The position numbers and the translations under genes are program-made. Source: Streptomyces sedi (lineage in GTDB: Bacteria > Actinomycetota > Actinomycetes > Streptomycetales > Streptomycetaceae). Taken from it: 64,000 nucleotides of DNA. The stretch covers positions 1 to 64,000 of the forward strand of contig NZ_VDGT01000011.1 of the NCBI RefSeq assembly GCF_006335015.1, written 5' to 3'. The stretch's first letter is position 1. The number at the start of each line of letters is the position of its first letter. Positions 1 to 8,239 of the stretch are shown here, piece by piece. Below the pieces are notes generated by a model. It saw nothing but the letters and a program-made list of their open reading frames with translations. It did no database searches and was not told where the DNA came from.

Positions 1-24
1 CGACCCGAACCCGCGTTCGGGTCG
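1..24 (-). terminator. Hairpin downstream of the aminotransferase gene
   Basis: A perfect 10-bp inverted repeat (CGACCCGAAC / GTTCGGGTCG, 4-nt loop) lies 23 nt beyond the stop codon of the minus-strand aminotransferase. It may extend past the left edge of the window. There is no long T-run, as is usual for Streptomyces terminators. Confidence 0.6.
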
Positions 25-47
25 ACCCCGGTGTCGCCGCCGACGCC

Positions 48-1298
48 TCAGCGGGCCTCGGCCAGCAGCTTCTGGATGCGGGAGACGCCCTCGACCAGGT
101 CGTCGTCGCCCAGCGCGTAGGAGAACCGCAGATAGCCGGGCGTGCCGAACGCCTCACCCGGCACCACGGCCACCTCCGCCTTCTCCAGCAGGACTTCCGC
201 CAACTCCAGCGTGGTGGAGGGGCGCTGGCCGCCGATCTCGCGGCCGAGCAGCGCCTTGACCGAGGGGTAGGCGTAGAACGCGCCCTTGGGCTCGGGGCAG
301 TCGACGCCCTCGATCTCGTTGAGCATCCGCACGATGGTGGTGCGGCGCCGGTCGAACGCCTCGCGCATCCTGACCACCGCGTCCAGGTCGCCGGAGACGG
401 CGGCCAGCGCGGCGGCCTGGGCGACGTTGCTCACGTTGGAGGTGGCGTGCGACTGGAGGTTGCTCGCGGCCTTGACCACGTCCCGCGGGCCGACGACCCA
501 GCCCACCCGCCAGCCGGTCATGGCGTAGGTCTTGGCGACGCCGTTGACGATCACGCAGCGGTCGGCCAGCTCGGGCACCAGCGTCGGCAGCGAGCTGAAC
601 TGGGCGTCCCCGTAGACCAGATGTTCGTAGATCTCGTCGGTGAGCACCCACAGGTCGTGGTCGACGGCCCACTGGCCGATGGCGCGGGTCTCCTCGGGGG
701 AGTAGATCGCGCCGGTCGGGTTGGAAGGCGAGACGAAGAGCAGCACCTTGGTGCGCTGCGTGCGAGCGGCCTCCAGCTGCTCGACGGTGGCCAGGTAGCC
801 GCTGGTCTCGTCCGTGTCGACGAAGACCGGCACGCCGCCGGCCAGCCGGATCGACTCCGGGTAGGTGGTCCAGTACGGCGCGGGGACGATCACCTCGTCA
901 CCCGGGTCGAGCAGGGTGGCGAACGCCTCGTAGATCGCCTGCTTGCCGCCGTTGGTGATCAGCACTTGGCCGGCCTCGACCTGGTAGCCGGAGTCCCGCA
1001 GCGTCTTGGCCGCGACCGCGTCCTTCAGCTCCGGCAGCCCACCGGCCGGGGTGTAGCGGTGGAAGCGCGGCTCCCGGCAGGCGGCCTCGGCCGCGGCGAC
1101 GATGTAGTCGGGGGTCGGGAAGTCCGGCTCGCCGGCACCGAATCCGATCACGGGCCGCCCGGCGGCGCGCAGCGCCTTGGCCTTGGCGGTCACGGCCAGC
1201 GTCGCGGACTCGGAGATGGCGCCGATCCGCGCGGACACCCGGCGCTGGGCCGGCGGCGCGACGGGCGGTTGGGCAGGGGGTGGGGTTGCGGCACTCAT
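48..1298 (-). CDS. aspC: Pyridoxal-phosphate aminotransferase, aspartate aminotransferase type
   Basis: A 416-aa fold-type I aminotransferase, expected to interconvert aspartate and oxaloacetate with glutamate and 2-oxoglutarate in the cytosol. Visible motifs are the N-terminal GAGEPDFPTP substrate loop, the SPSNPTG motif, the DEIYEHL segment and the cofactor-lysine motif GVAKTYAMTGWRVGW. The first 20 residues of the longest frame were dropped: the ATG at 1298 begins MSAATPPP, close to what I recall for Streptomyces homologues, while the longer start adds a basic tail. It is transcribed divergently from trnW-secE-nusG, the arrangement found beside secE in Streptomyces. Exact substrate preference cannot be read from sequence. 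Confidence 0.9.
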   Translation of the reverse strand: MSAATPPPAQPPVAPPAQRRVSARIGAISESATLAVTAKAKALRAAGRPVIGFGAGEPDFPTPDYIVAAAEAACREPRFHRYTPAGGLPELKDAVAAKTLRDSGYQVEAGQVLITNGGKQAIYEAFATLLDPGDEVIVPAPYWTTYPESIRLAGGVPVFVDTDETSGYLATVEQLEAARTQRTKVLLFVSPSNPTGAIYSPEETRAIGQWAVDHDLWVLTDEIYEHLVYGDAQFSSLPTLVPELADRCVIVNGVAKTYAMTGWRVGWVVGPRDVVKAASNLQSHATSNVSNVAQAAALAAVSGDLDAVVRMREAFDRRRTTIVRMLNEIEGVDCPEPKGAFYAYPSVKALLGREIGGQRPSTTLELAEVLLEKAEVAVVPGEAFGTPGYLRFSYALGDDDLVEGVSRIQKLLAEAR

Positions 1299-1397
1299 GG
1301 GTGCATCGTTCCAGACGGCTGTGCGAGGCGGCACGCGAGTTGCGCGGGATGACCCCATACGTCACACCCGTCACGCCGGAACGCCCGGTACTTCCCG

Positions 1398-1427
1398 TTC
1401 GACGCCCGGCCTTTGAGCACGTACACT
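1398..1427 (+). promoter_or_regulatory. Putative promoter for trnW-secE-nusG
   Basis: TTCGAC, an 18-nt spacer and TACACT form a plausible vegetative (HrdB-type) promoter about 45 nt before the tRNA. A second -10-like TAGGTT lies near 1453. Both are eye-matched only. Confidence 0.4.
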
Positions 1428-1475
1428 CCTCAGCGGTGGCGCCGGATGCGGTAGGTTGTCCGGGCCACACGGTAA

Positions 1476-1548
1476 AGGGTCGTAGCTCAATTGGTAGAGC
1501 ACTGGTCTCCAAAACCAGCGGTTGGGGGTTCAAGTCCCTCCGGCCCTG
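1476..1548 (+). tRNA. trnW: tRNA-Trp (anticodon CCA)
   Basis: A complete 73-nt cloverleaf: acceptor AGGGTCG pairs with CGGCCCT (one T-G wobble) and is followed by discriminator G. The D-arm contains AGCTCAATTGGTAGAGC, the anticodon stem CTGGT/ACCAG encloses CTCCAAA with CCA at 1509-1511, and the T-arm carries GGTTCAAGTCC. The 3' CCA is not encoded. Its position just upstream of secE matches Streptomyces and other actinobacteria. Confidence 0.97.
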
Positions 1549-1620
1549 CTGCACGAAAGTGAAAGAGCCGTCCGGGTGGCCGGGCGGCTTATGACCATGA
1601 CCGGGATCGGGTGAGGACGA

Positions 1621-1893
1621 GTGGCTGGGATCACGGACTCCGTTGAGGCGCCGGAACCCCGGGGCGAGGGCGGCGCCGGCCGTCGCGGCCGGCGAGCCAA
1701 GAGGGGTCCGCTGGGCAAGCTCGCGCTCTTCTACCGGCAGGTCGTCGCCGAGCTGCGCAAGGTCGTCTGGCCCACCCGCAAGCAGCTGGCGACCTACGCG
1801 ACAGCGGTGATCGTTTTCGTCGTCGTCGTCATCTGCATCCTGACCGTGCTTGACTGGGGATTCAGCCGAGTCATCGAGTACGTCTTCGGCTGA
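1621..1893 (+). CDS. secE: Protein translocase subunit SecE
   Basis: A 90-aa small subunit of the SecYEG channel. The N-terminal half is charged and probably cytosolic. The conserved amphipathic segment FYRQVVAELRKVVWPTRKQL spans about residues 38-57, followed by a single C-terminal membrane helix rich in Ile/Val (about 60-82). This single-span form is usual outside enterobacteria. The GTG start at 1621 follows a GGTGAGGA-like ribosome site. nusG follows after 42 nt, the near-universal secE-nusG pairing. Confidence 0.95.
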   Translation: MAGITDSVEAPEPRGEGGAGRRGRRAKRGPLGKLALFYRQVVAELRKVVWPTRKQLATYATAVIVFVVVVICILTVLDWGFSRVIEYVFG

Positions 1894-1935
1894 TGTGCCA
1901 TCCCTCGCAACGAAAGTCAGGAAGAAGCAGCTACC

Positions 1936-2757
1936 GTGTCTGACCCGAACCTGAACGACGCCTCCCCCGAGACCGAGGACGAGGCCACCGTGCGCGACGA
2001 GGTCCGCGACGAGGTCGAGGCGGACGCCGCGCCCGGCGATGTCGAGCAGGCGGAGGCTGCCGATGACCCCGCGGACGAGCCCACCGAGGCGCCCGCGGAC
2101 GAGGACGAGCCCGCCGAGGCGGAGGCCGCCCCGGAGCCGGTCGACCCGGTCGCCGCGCTCCGCGAGGAGCTGCGGACCCTCCCCGGCGAGTGGTACGTGA
2201 TCCACACCTACGCGGGCTACGAGAACCGCGTGAAGACCAACCTCGAACAGCGCGCCGTCTCGCTCAACGTCGAGGACTACATCTTCCAGGTCGAGGTGCC
2301 GCAGGAGGAGGTCGTCCAGATCAAGAACGGCGACCGCCGCACCATCAAGCAGAACAAGCTCCCCAGCTATGTGCTGGTCCGCATGGACCTGACCAACGAG
2401 TCCTGGGGCGTCGTGCGGAACACCCCGGGCGTCACCGGCTTCGTCGGCAACGCCTACGACCCGTACCCGCTGACCCTCGACGAGATCGTCAAGATGCTCG
2501 CCCCCGAGGTCGAGCAGCAGGCCGCCGCCGAGGCCGCGGCCGAGGGCGGCGCCCCCAGCTCCGGCCGCCGCGTCGAGGTGCAGGTGCTGGACTTCGAGGT
2601 CGGCGACTCGGTCACCGTCACCGACGGCCCGTTCGCCACCCTCCAGGCCACGATCAACGAGATCAACGCCGATTCCAAGAAGGTCAAGGGCCTGGTGGAG
2701 ATCTTCGGCCGCGAGACCCCGGTCGAGCTGAGCTTCGACCAGATTCAGAAGAACTAG
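1936..2757 (+). CDS. nusG: Transcription termination/antitermination factor NusG
   Basis: A 273-aa elongation factor that binds RNA polymerase and modulates pausing and Rho termination. It has an acidic Ala/Glu/Asp-rich extension (about residues 1-80), the NGN domain beginning at EWYVIHTYAGYENRV, and a C-terminal KOW domain with VGDSVTVTDGPFA. The long acidic extension is normal for streptomycetes. The GTG start at 1936 follows a GAAGAAG purine tract. In other Streptomyces rplK comes next; here a hairpin and two unrelated genes intervene. Confidence 0.95.
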   Translation: MSDPNLNDASPETEDEATVRDEVRDEVEADAAPGDVEQAEAADDPADEPTEAPADEDEPAEAEAAPEPVDPVAALREELRTLPGEWYVIHTYAGYENRVKTNLEQRAVSLNVEDYIFQVEVPQEEVVQIKNGDRRTIKQNKLPSYVLVRMDLTNESWGVVRNTPGVTGFVGNAYDPYPLTLDEIVKMLAPEVEQQAAAEAAAEGGAPSSGRRVEVQVLDFEVGDSVTVTDGPFATLQATINEINADSKKVKGLVEIFGRETPVELSFDQIQKN

Positions 2758-2770
2758 GCGCCACGCCGTT

Positions 2771-2797
2771 CCGACCCGGGTCCACGCCCCGGGTCGG
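2771..2797 (+). terminator. Hairpin after nusG
   Basis: A 10-bp perfect stem CCGACCCGGG / CCCGGGTCGG with a 7-nt loop, 13 nt after the nusG stop. It probably ends the secE-nusG transcript and separates it from the ATPase gene downstream. Confidence 0.65.
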
Positions 2798-2851
2798 AGC
2801 GCGCGGGGCCCCGTCCGTTCCGCGAGGCACCCGTCCCTTGGAGTCGAGGCA

Positions 2852-4093
2852 TTGGACGCACAGGACGCGCGGGACGGCACTTACGACGCGCGGGACACGG
2901 CTAGGCGGCTGAGGGCGATCACCGGTGAGCTGTCGGACCGGTTCTACGAGCGGGACGACGTCGTACGGACGCTGGTGGTCGCGCTGCTCGCCGGGCAGCA
3001 CTCGCTGCTGCTCGGGCCGCCGGGGACGGCGAAGTCCGAGCTCGCCCGCGAGCTGACCGGCCGGGTGGAGGGGGCCTCCTACTGGGAGATCCTGCTGTCG
3101 AAGTTCACCGCCCCGACACGGATGTTCGGCCCCATCGACGTCGCCGCGCTCGCCCGCGGCGAGTACCGCCAGGTGTACGAGGGACGCGCCACCACCGCGC
3201 ATGTCGCGTTCATCGACGAGATCTTCAAGTGCTCGACGGCGGCGCTGAACGAGACCCTGGGCTATCTCAACGAGCGGATCTACCACCCGGAGAACGGCGG
3301 CGAGCCGATCCGCTGCCCGCTGATCGCGGCCATCACGGCGAGCAACGAACTGCCGGGCGGCGACGACGCCGCGGCGATCTACGACCGGCTGCTGGTGCGG
3401 ATCGAGGTCGGCTACCTGGAGGAGCCGTCGAACTTCGCCGCGCTGGTCCGCTCCGCCGTCAGCCGCCCGACGCCACCCGCGCGCACCACGGTGGAACTGG
3501 CCGCGTTACAGAACGCCGTGACGGAGGCCGTCCCGGAGGTGGAGGTCCCTGACACGGTCGTGGACGCGGTCTGCGCGCTGCGCGCCGCCCTGCGCCGCGC
3601 GGAGCTGGTCGCCTCCGACCGCCGCTGGCGGCAGGCGGTGCGCCTCCTCCAGGCGTCGGCCTGTCTTGACGGCCGCGCGACGGTCACCGAGGCCGATCTC
3701 CCGGTGCTGACCCACGTGTTGTGGAACGCCCCCGACGAACGCCCGGTCGTCGAGCGCGAGGTGCTCCAGCTGGTCAACCCCGACGCCAGGGAGGCGCTCG
3801 ACGTGGCGGCCACCCTCGACGCGTTGGAGAACCGGCTCGAATCCATGGCCGGCCAGTCCCGCGAGGCGCTGAGCGAGTGGGTGATCAGGGACGCCCACCA
3901 GAAGCTCGCCGTCGCGGGGAAGCGCCTGGAGCGGCTGCGCGGGGAGGCCGAGCGCGCGGGCCGTTCCACCGCCACCGTCGACCGGGTCACCGAGCGCCAG
4001 CACGCCGTCCGGGCCCGGGTGCTCACCGAGGCCCTCGGCCTGGACACCAGCATGGTGCGGGACCAGCTCCCGGGGGTCGGACAAACGCCGTGA
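2852..4093 (+). CDS. MoxR/RavA-type AAA+ ATPase
   Basis: A 413-aa AAA+ ATPase of the MoxR superfamily, closest by eye to RavA. These proteins are thought to act as chaperones that remodel a target presented by a VWA-domain partner. Walker A is GPPGTAKS (55-62), Walker B/DE is FIDEIF (120-125), MFGPID lies at 91-96, sensor 1 is in TASNELP (Asn165), and an arginine-finger candidate is in YDRLLVR (178-183). The C-terminal third is helical and charged. The TTG start at 2852 has GGAG 8 nt upstream; no better ATG or GTG is seen. The stop overlaps the next start (GTGA), implying translational coupling. Leu219 is encoded by TTA (3506-3508), so translation should need the bldA tRNA if this is a streptomycete. 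The target is unknown. Confidence 0.85.
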   Translation: MDAQDARDGTYDARDTARRLRAITGELSDRFYERDDVVRTLVVALLAGQHSLLLGPPGTAKSELARELTGRVEGASYWEILLSKFTAPTRMFGPIDVAALARGEYRQVYEGRATTAHVAFIDEIFKCSTAALNETLGYLNERIYHPENGGEPIRCPLIAAITASNELPGGDDAAAIYDRLLVRIEVGYLEEPSNFAALVRSAVSRPTPPARTTVELAALQNAVTEAVPEVEVPDTVVDAVCALRAALRRAELVASDRRWRQAVRLLQASACLDGRATVTEADLPVLTHVLWNAPDERPVVEREVLQLVNPDAREALDVAATLDALENRLESMAGQSREALSEWVIRDAHQKLAVAGKRLERLRGEAERAGRSTATVDRVTERQHAVRARVLTEALGLDTSMVRDQLPGVGQTP

Positions 4094-5712
4094 GTCGGGC
4101 GCCGGAAGGGGGGAACGAGCCACCGGCCGCCGCGTACGCCGGTCACGGGGTCTGGCTGGCCCGTTCCGCCACCACCGTCCCGCGGCACACGTCGTGCCTG
4201 GTCGCGGACCGATTCGACCTCATGAACTGGCACGACACCCGTGCCCGCGCGTCGGCGCTGCGCGAGCTGGCGGAGGAGCTGGGGGCACGGCACGAGGGCG
4301 CCGACGACCTGGTGGCGGACGTCTTTCTCGCCGCGTACCAGGCCGGCGAGCCCAGGCCGCGCCGGCGGGCCGAGATGGACCCCTCCCGCTGGGTCAACCA
4401 CCAGGTCGTCACCGCGCTGACGGAGGCGCCCGACCTCGACGAGCTGCGCCGGACCACGGCCGGCGACCCCTACGCCGCCGCGCTCGCCGTGCTCGCGCTG
4501 GCGCCGGAGCTGCGTCGGATGCTGGAGCACACCCGGCAGGCGAGGAGCTGGGCGGAGCGGGCGGGCGAGGCCGGGCGGAGCGCGGAGAACGCGGCCACCG
4601 CCGTCGCCGAGGCCCTCCGCGAAGCCGCCGACGCGGCGGACGGGAGCGACGCGGCGGACGACGCCGTGGGGCGGGCCGTCCGGGCGGCCGAGGCCGCCGA
4701 GGCCGCCTCCCGTGAGGCTGCCCACCGGGCCGCGCAGGCGCTCGAAGCGGTGGCCCCCGGCGTCCGCGCCGCCACCCGCGCCGCGACCGCGCGGGCCGTC
4801 GCGCTGGCGCGCGAGGAGGCCGCGCTGATGCTGGCCTGGGGCGTCGCGCCGGGGGAACGGGAGCGGATGCCGTTCGACCAGCGTCTCCGCCTCGCCGGGC
4901 GGCTCGGCACCAGCCGGCTCGCGCGGTGGGCCGACCTGATCGGCCGCTTCCGGCGGATGGCCGAGGGCGAGCGCGCCCGCGGGGTGCGCGACGCCTCGGG
5001 CGAGCTGGTCGGCGTCACGCTCGGCGACGACCTGTCCCGCGTCATCCCCTCCGAGCTGGCCCACCTCGGTCTGCCCGCGCTGCGCGCGGTGTTCGCCGCC
5101 CGGTATGCCGCCGGCGAGCTCATGCTCTACGACCAGCGGGGCGAGGCGCCCACCGGCCGGGGCGCGATCGTCGCCTGCGTCGACACCTCGCACTCGATGT
5201 ACGCGGCCGGGCCCGACGGCGTCACCAGGGAGGCGTGGGCCAAGGGCTGCGCCCTGGCGCTCCTGGACCAGGCGCGGCACGCCCGACGCGACTTCGTCGG
5301 CATCGTCTTCTCCGCCGCCGACCAGGTCGAGGTCTTCCGCTTCCCGGCCGGCGCCGGGGGCGCCACCGGCCTGGTGGTGGAGTTCGCCGAGACCTTCCTC
5401 GGGGGCGGCACCAGCTACGAGACGCCGCTGACCGCCGCCGTCGAGGTGCTGGAGCGGGAGTACGACGACGAGGGCCGCGCGCACGGCGACATCGTGCTGC
5501 TCACCGACGACGAGTGCGCCGTCACCGAGGAGTGGGAACGCGACTGGCGCGAGGCCAGGCGTCGGCTCGGCTTCCGCCTCTTCGGGGTCGCCGTCGGCGC
5601 CCCGCACGTCGCGCGGGAGGACTCGGTGCTGCACGCCCTGTGTGACAACCTGCGCCGCGTCGAGGACCTCACCGACGTGCACTCGGCCGCCGATCTCTTC
5701 CGCGTCATCTGA
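4090..5712 (+). CDS. VWA-domain protein, ViaA-like partner of the MoxR ATPase
   Basis: A 540-aa protein with a C-terminal von Willebrand A domain. The MIDAS metal site is visible: DTSHS at 365-369, Thr441 in GGGTSY, and Asp473 in LLTDDE. Residues about 140-250 form an Ala/Glu/Arg-rich, probably long helical region. The N-terminal 100 residues have no motif I recognise. There is no signal peptide or membrane helix, so it is probably cytosolic. The GTG start at 4090 overlaps the ATPase stop by 4 nt. In characterised RavA-ViaA and CoxD-CoxE pairs the VWA partner recruits or activates the ATPase; the same is inferred here from gene coupling. It ends 158 nt before rplK. Confidence 0.8.
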   Translation: MSRAPEGGNEPPAAAYAGHGVWLARSATTVPRHTSCLVADRFDLMNWHDTRARASALRELAEELGARHEGADDLVADVFLAAYQAGEPRPRRRAEMDPSRWVNHQVVTALTEAPDLDELRRTTAGDPYAAALAVLALAPELRRMLEHTRQARSWAERAGEAGRSAENAATAVAEALREAADAADGSDAADDAVGRAVRAAEAAEAASREAAHRAAQALEAVAPGVRAATRAATARAVALAREEAALMLAWGVAPGERERMPFDQRLRLAGRLGTSRLARWADLIGRFRRMAEGERARGVRDASGELVGVTLGDDLSRVIPSELAHLGLPALRAVFAARYAAGELMLYDQRGEAPTGRGAIVACVDTSHSMYAAGPDGVTREAWAKGCALALLDQARHARRDFVGIVFSAADQVEVFRFPAGAGGATGLVVEFAETFLGGGTSYETPLTAAVEVLEREYDDEGRAHGDIVLLTDDECAVTEEWERDWREARRRLGFRLFGVAVGAPHVAREDSVLHALCDNLRRVEDLTDVHSAADLFRVI

Positions 5713-5733
5713 ACGTCGGAGGTCGGGGGAGCG

Positions 5734-5773
5734 CGGGCCCGAATTTTGGGCCCGGGGTGCCACCCGCTACCGT
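5734..5773 (+). promoter_or_regulatory. Hairpin and putative rplK promoter
   Basis: A 7-bp hairpin CGGGCCC/GGGCCCG (5734-5754) follows the VWA gene. Overlapping its right arm, TTGGGC (5746-5751), a 16-nt spacer and TACCGT (5768-5773) make a possible promoter for rplK-rplA, leaving a leader of about 90 nt. This would let the L11-L1 unit be transcribed independently of the upstream pair. Confidence 0.35.
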
Positions 5774-5870
5774 GGTGCGGTATGCCCACCGCCGGTCTGT
5801 CCGGTCCGGCCCGTTCCGACGGCGGCGGCCGTGGGCCGATCACCTCTCGTCAAGGACCCGGAGAGAGCAC

Positions 5871-6305
5871 ATGCCTCCCAAGAAGAAGAAGGTCACCGGG
5901 CTGATCAAGCTCCAGATCCAGGCCGGCGCGGCCAACCCGGCGCCGCCCGTGGGTCCGGCGCTCGGCCAGCACGGTGTCAACATCATGGAGTTCTGCAAGG
6001 CCTACAACGCGGCCACCGAGTCGCAGCGTGGCTGGGTGATCCCGGTGGAGATCACGGTCTACGAGGACCGTTCCTTCACCTTCGTCACCAAGACCCCGCC
6101 CGCCGCCAAGATGATCCTCAAGGCGGCCGGTGTGGAGAAGGGCTCGGGCGAGCCGCACAAGACCAAGGTCGCCAAGATCACGGCCGACCAGGTCCGCGAG
6201 ATCGCCACCACCAAGATGCCCGACCTCAACGCCAACGACCTGGACGCCGCCTCGAAGATCATCGCGGGCACCGCGCGTTCCATGGGCGTCACCGTCGAGG
6301 GCTGA
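5871..6305 (+). CDS. rplK: 50S ribosomal protein L11
   Basis: A 144-aa protein of the GTPase-associated centre, binding 23S rRNA helices 43/44, with roles in factor binding and the stringent response. It begins MPPKKKKVTGLIKLQIQAG and carries the proline-rich thiopeptide loop (PAPPVGPALGQHGVNI), which looks wild-type. The downstream ATG at 5871 was chosen because GGAGAG precedes it and it gives the usual length. It is followed by rplA after 83 nt. Confidence 0.97.
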   Translation: MPPKKKKVTGLIKLQIQAGAANPAPPVGPALGQHGVNIMEFCKAYNAATESQRGWVIPVEITVYEDRSFTFVTKTPPAAKMILKAAGVEKGSGEPHKTKVAKITADQVREIATTKMPDLNANDLDAASKIIAGTARSMGVTVEG

Positions 6306-6388
6306 CGCACCGCACGTTCGATCCGTGGCAGGGCCAGGCGCTGGCCCGGACCACGACTCCACACCACACGACTTTCCCTGGAGCAGCA

Positions 6389-7105
6389 GTGAAGCGCAGC
6401 AAGAGCCTCCGTGGCGCGGACGCCAAGGTCGACAAGACCCGCGTCTACAGCCCGCTTGAGGCCGTTCGGCTCGCCAAGGAGACGGCGACCGCCAAGTTCG
6501 ACTCGACCGTCGAGATCGCCATGCGGCTGGGTGTCGACCCCCGCAAGGCCGACCAGATGGTCCGCGGCACCGTCAACCTGCCGCACGGCACCGGCAAGAC
6601 CGCCCGGGTCCTGGTCTTCGCCACTGGTGACCGTGCGGCAGCCGCCGAGGCCGCCGGAGCCGACATCGTCGGCTCGGACGAGCTGATCGACGAGGTCGCC
6701 GGCGGGCGCCTGGACTTCGACGCCGTCGTGGCCACCCCCGACCTCATGGGCAAGGTCGGCCGCCTCGGCCGGGTGCTCGGCCCCCGTGGTCTGATGCCGA
6801 ACCCGAAGACCGGCACCGTCACCCCCGACGTCGCCAAGGCCGTCACCGAGATCAAGGGCGGCAAGATCGAGTTCCGCGTGGACAAGCACGCCAACCTGCA
6901 CTTCGTCATCGGCAAGGTGTCGTTCGAGGAGGCGCAGCTGGTGGAGAACTACGCCGCCGCGCTGGAGGAGGTCATGCGTCTCAAGCCGTCCGCGGCGAAG
7001 GGGCGTTACCTGAAGAAGGCCGTCGTCTCCACCACCATGGGGCCCGGCGTGCCGATCGACCCCAACCGCACGCGGAACCTGCTCACCGAGGACACCCTCG
7101 TCTGA
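6389..7105 (+). CDS. rplA: 50S ribosomal protein L1
   Basis: A 238-aa L1-stalk protein. Conserved segments include the LGPRGLMPNPKTGTV RNA-binding stretch and the C-terminal KGRYLKKAVVSTTMGPGV. The start is the GTG at 6389 (KRSKSLRGADAK follows) with CTGGAGCA upstream; longer frames run back through rplK and are not real. It forms an operon with rplK. In many bacteria L1 represses this operon by binding its mRNA leader. Confidence 0.96.
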   Translation: MKRSKSLRGADAKVDKTRVYSPLEAVRLAKETATAKFDSTVEIAMRLGVDPRKADQMVRGTVNLPHGTGKTARVLVFATGDRAAAAEAAGADIVGSDELIDEVAGGRLDFDAVVATPDLMGKVGRLGRVLGPRGLMPNPKTGTVTPDVAKAVTEIKGGKIEFRVDKHANLHFVIGKVSFEEAQLVENYAAALEEVMRLKPSAAKGRYLKKAVVSTTMGPGVPIDPNRTRNLLTEDTLV

Positions 7106-7131
7106 GCGCACGCCGCGCGGTGCATGACCCC

Positions 7132-7172
7132 GACGTCCGTTCCGGTTCTGTCACAGAACCGGGGCGGACGTC
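7132..7172 (+). terminator. Terminator after rplA
   Basis: A 19-nt inverted repeat (left arm from 7132, right arm ending 7172, 3-nt loop, two mismatches) with GTCTCTTGTCC after it. A strong candidate for the end of the rplK-rplA transcript. Confidence 0.8.
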
Positions 7173-7253
7173 TCTTGTCCGGTCGCCGGCTCCCTAGGGT
7201 GGGGGTCCGGGGGAGCAGTAACAGTTCGCAGTCTTCGCACTTTTGGGGGAACA

Positions 7254-8177
7254 ATGCGTTTCGCTTACCGCGTCGCCACCGGCATCGCCGGGGTGGCCCT
7301 GCTGGCGGGGACCGCCGCCTGCGGCGGTGACGACAAGGAGGAGTCCTCCAAGGGCGCCTCGGAGAACGAGGGCGGTGGCGGCGGGGAGCAGACCGTCCAG
7401 GCGCTCCAGGCCGCGGCGGAGAACACGGCCGACGTGCGCTCCGCCAGGTTCGAGGGCGAGATGAACGCCCCGGAGGCGGCCGGCGGGCAGATGACCCTTG
7501 AGGGCGTGATGAGTTGGGACCCCACGCTCACCATGGAGATGACGACCTCCGGTGGCGAGCTGGCGAGCACCCCCGGCGCCCCGGACGAGGTCGCGGTCCG
7601 CTGGATCGACAACGTCATGTACATGCACATGGGTCCGGAGTTCGGCGCCGAGATGGACGGCCGCGAGTGGCTCTCGATGGACCTGGACGCGGTCGCGGAG
7701 ATCGCGGGTGAGGCCGGCGACCCGGCCATGGCCGACGCCATGACCATGGGGCTGGAGTCGACCAACCAGAACCCCGCCCAGCAGATGGGCCTGCTGCTGA
7801 ACTCCCCGGGCATCGAGGAGGTCGGCGAGGAGTCGCTGGACGGCGTCGAGACCCGCCACTACGCCGGGAACGTCACCGTCGAGGACGCCGTCGCCGGCGA
7901 CCAGGGCGGCGTGACCGAGCTGCTGACCGAGGACGAGGTCGAGCAGCTGGTGGCGGCGATGGAGCAGCAGGGCATCGAGAGCTACGACATCGACGTCTGG
8001 ATCGACGAGAACGACATGCCGGTGCAGGTCAGGCAGAGCTACGACACCGTCGAGGGCCCGGTCGAGTACGAGGTGCGCTACTCGGACTTCGACACCGACG
8101 TCGCCGTCGAGGCCCCGCCGGCCGACGGGGTCCTGGACTTCATGGAGCTGCTGGCCGACATGGGCGCCGAGCTCTGA
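7254..8177 (+). CDS. Putative lipoprotein between the L11-L1 and L10-L12 operons
   Basis: A 307-aa protein with a lipoprotein signal: short basic start, hydrophobic core VATGIAGVALLAG, then a lipobox-like TAAC with the acceptor Cys near residue 23. A Gly/Glu-rich linker follows. The mature part is rich in Asp, Glu and Met, with alternating beta-like stretches, reminiscent of the LppX/LprG/LolA-like lipid-carrier fold; this is a weak inference. Streptomyces keep lipoprotein genes at this position between rplA and rplJ. Probably anchored outside the membrane. Its function is unknown. Confidence 0.8.
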   Translation: MRFAYRVATGIAGVALLAGTAACGGDDKEESSKGASENEGGGGGEQTVQALQAAAENTADVRSARFEGEMNAPEAAGGQMTLEGVMSWDPTLTMEMTTSGGELASTPGAPDEVAVRWIDNVMYMHMGPEFGAEMDGREWLSMDLDAVAEIAGEAGDPAMADAMTMGLESTNQNPAQQMGLLLNSPGIEEVGEESLDGVETRHYAGNVTVEDAVAGDQGGVTELLTEDEVEQLVAAMEQQGIESYDIDVWIDENDMPVQVRQSYDTVEGPVEYEVRYSDFDTDVAVEAPPADGVLDFMELLADMGAEL

Positions 8178-8239
8178 CGCCGCCCGGGGCGCGGCCCCGG
8201 ACCCGATTTGCCTGACGGAGAGCGCCTCGCGTACTCTCC

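Noticed and set aside
5871..6305. Thiopeptide-resistance change in L11
   Set aside because: The proline-rich loop looks unchanged from sensitive species.
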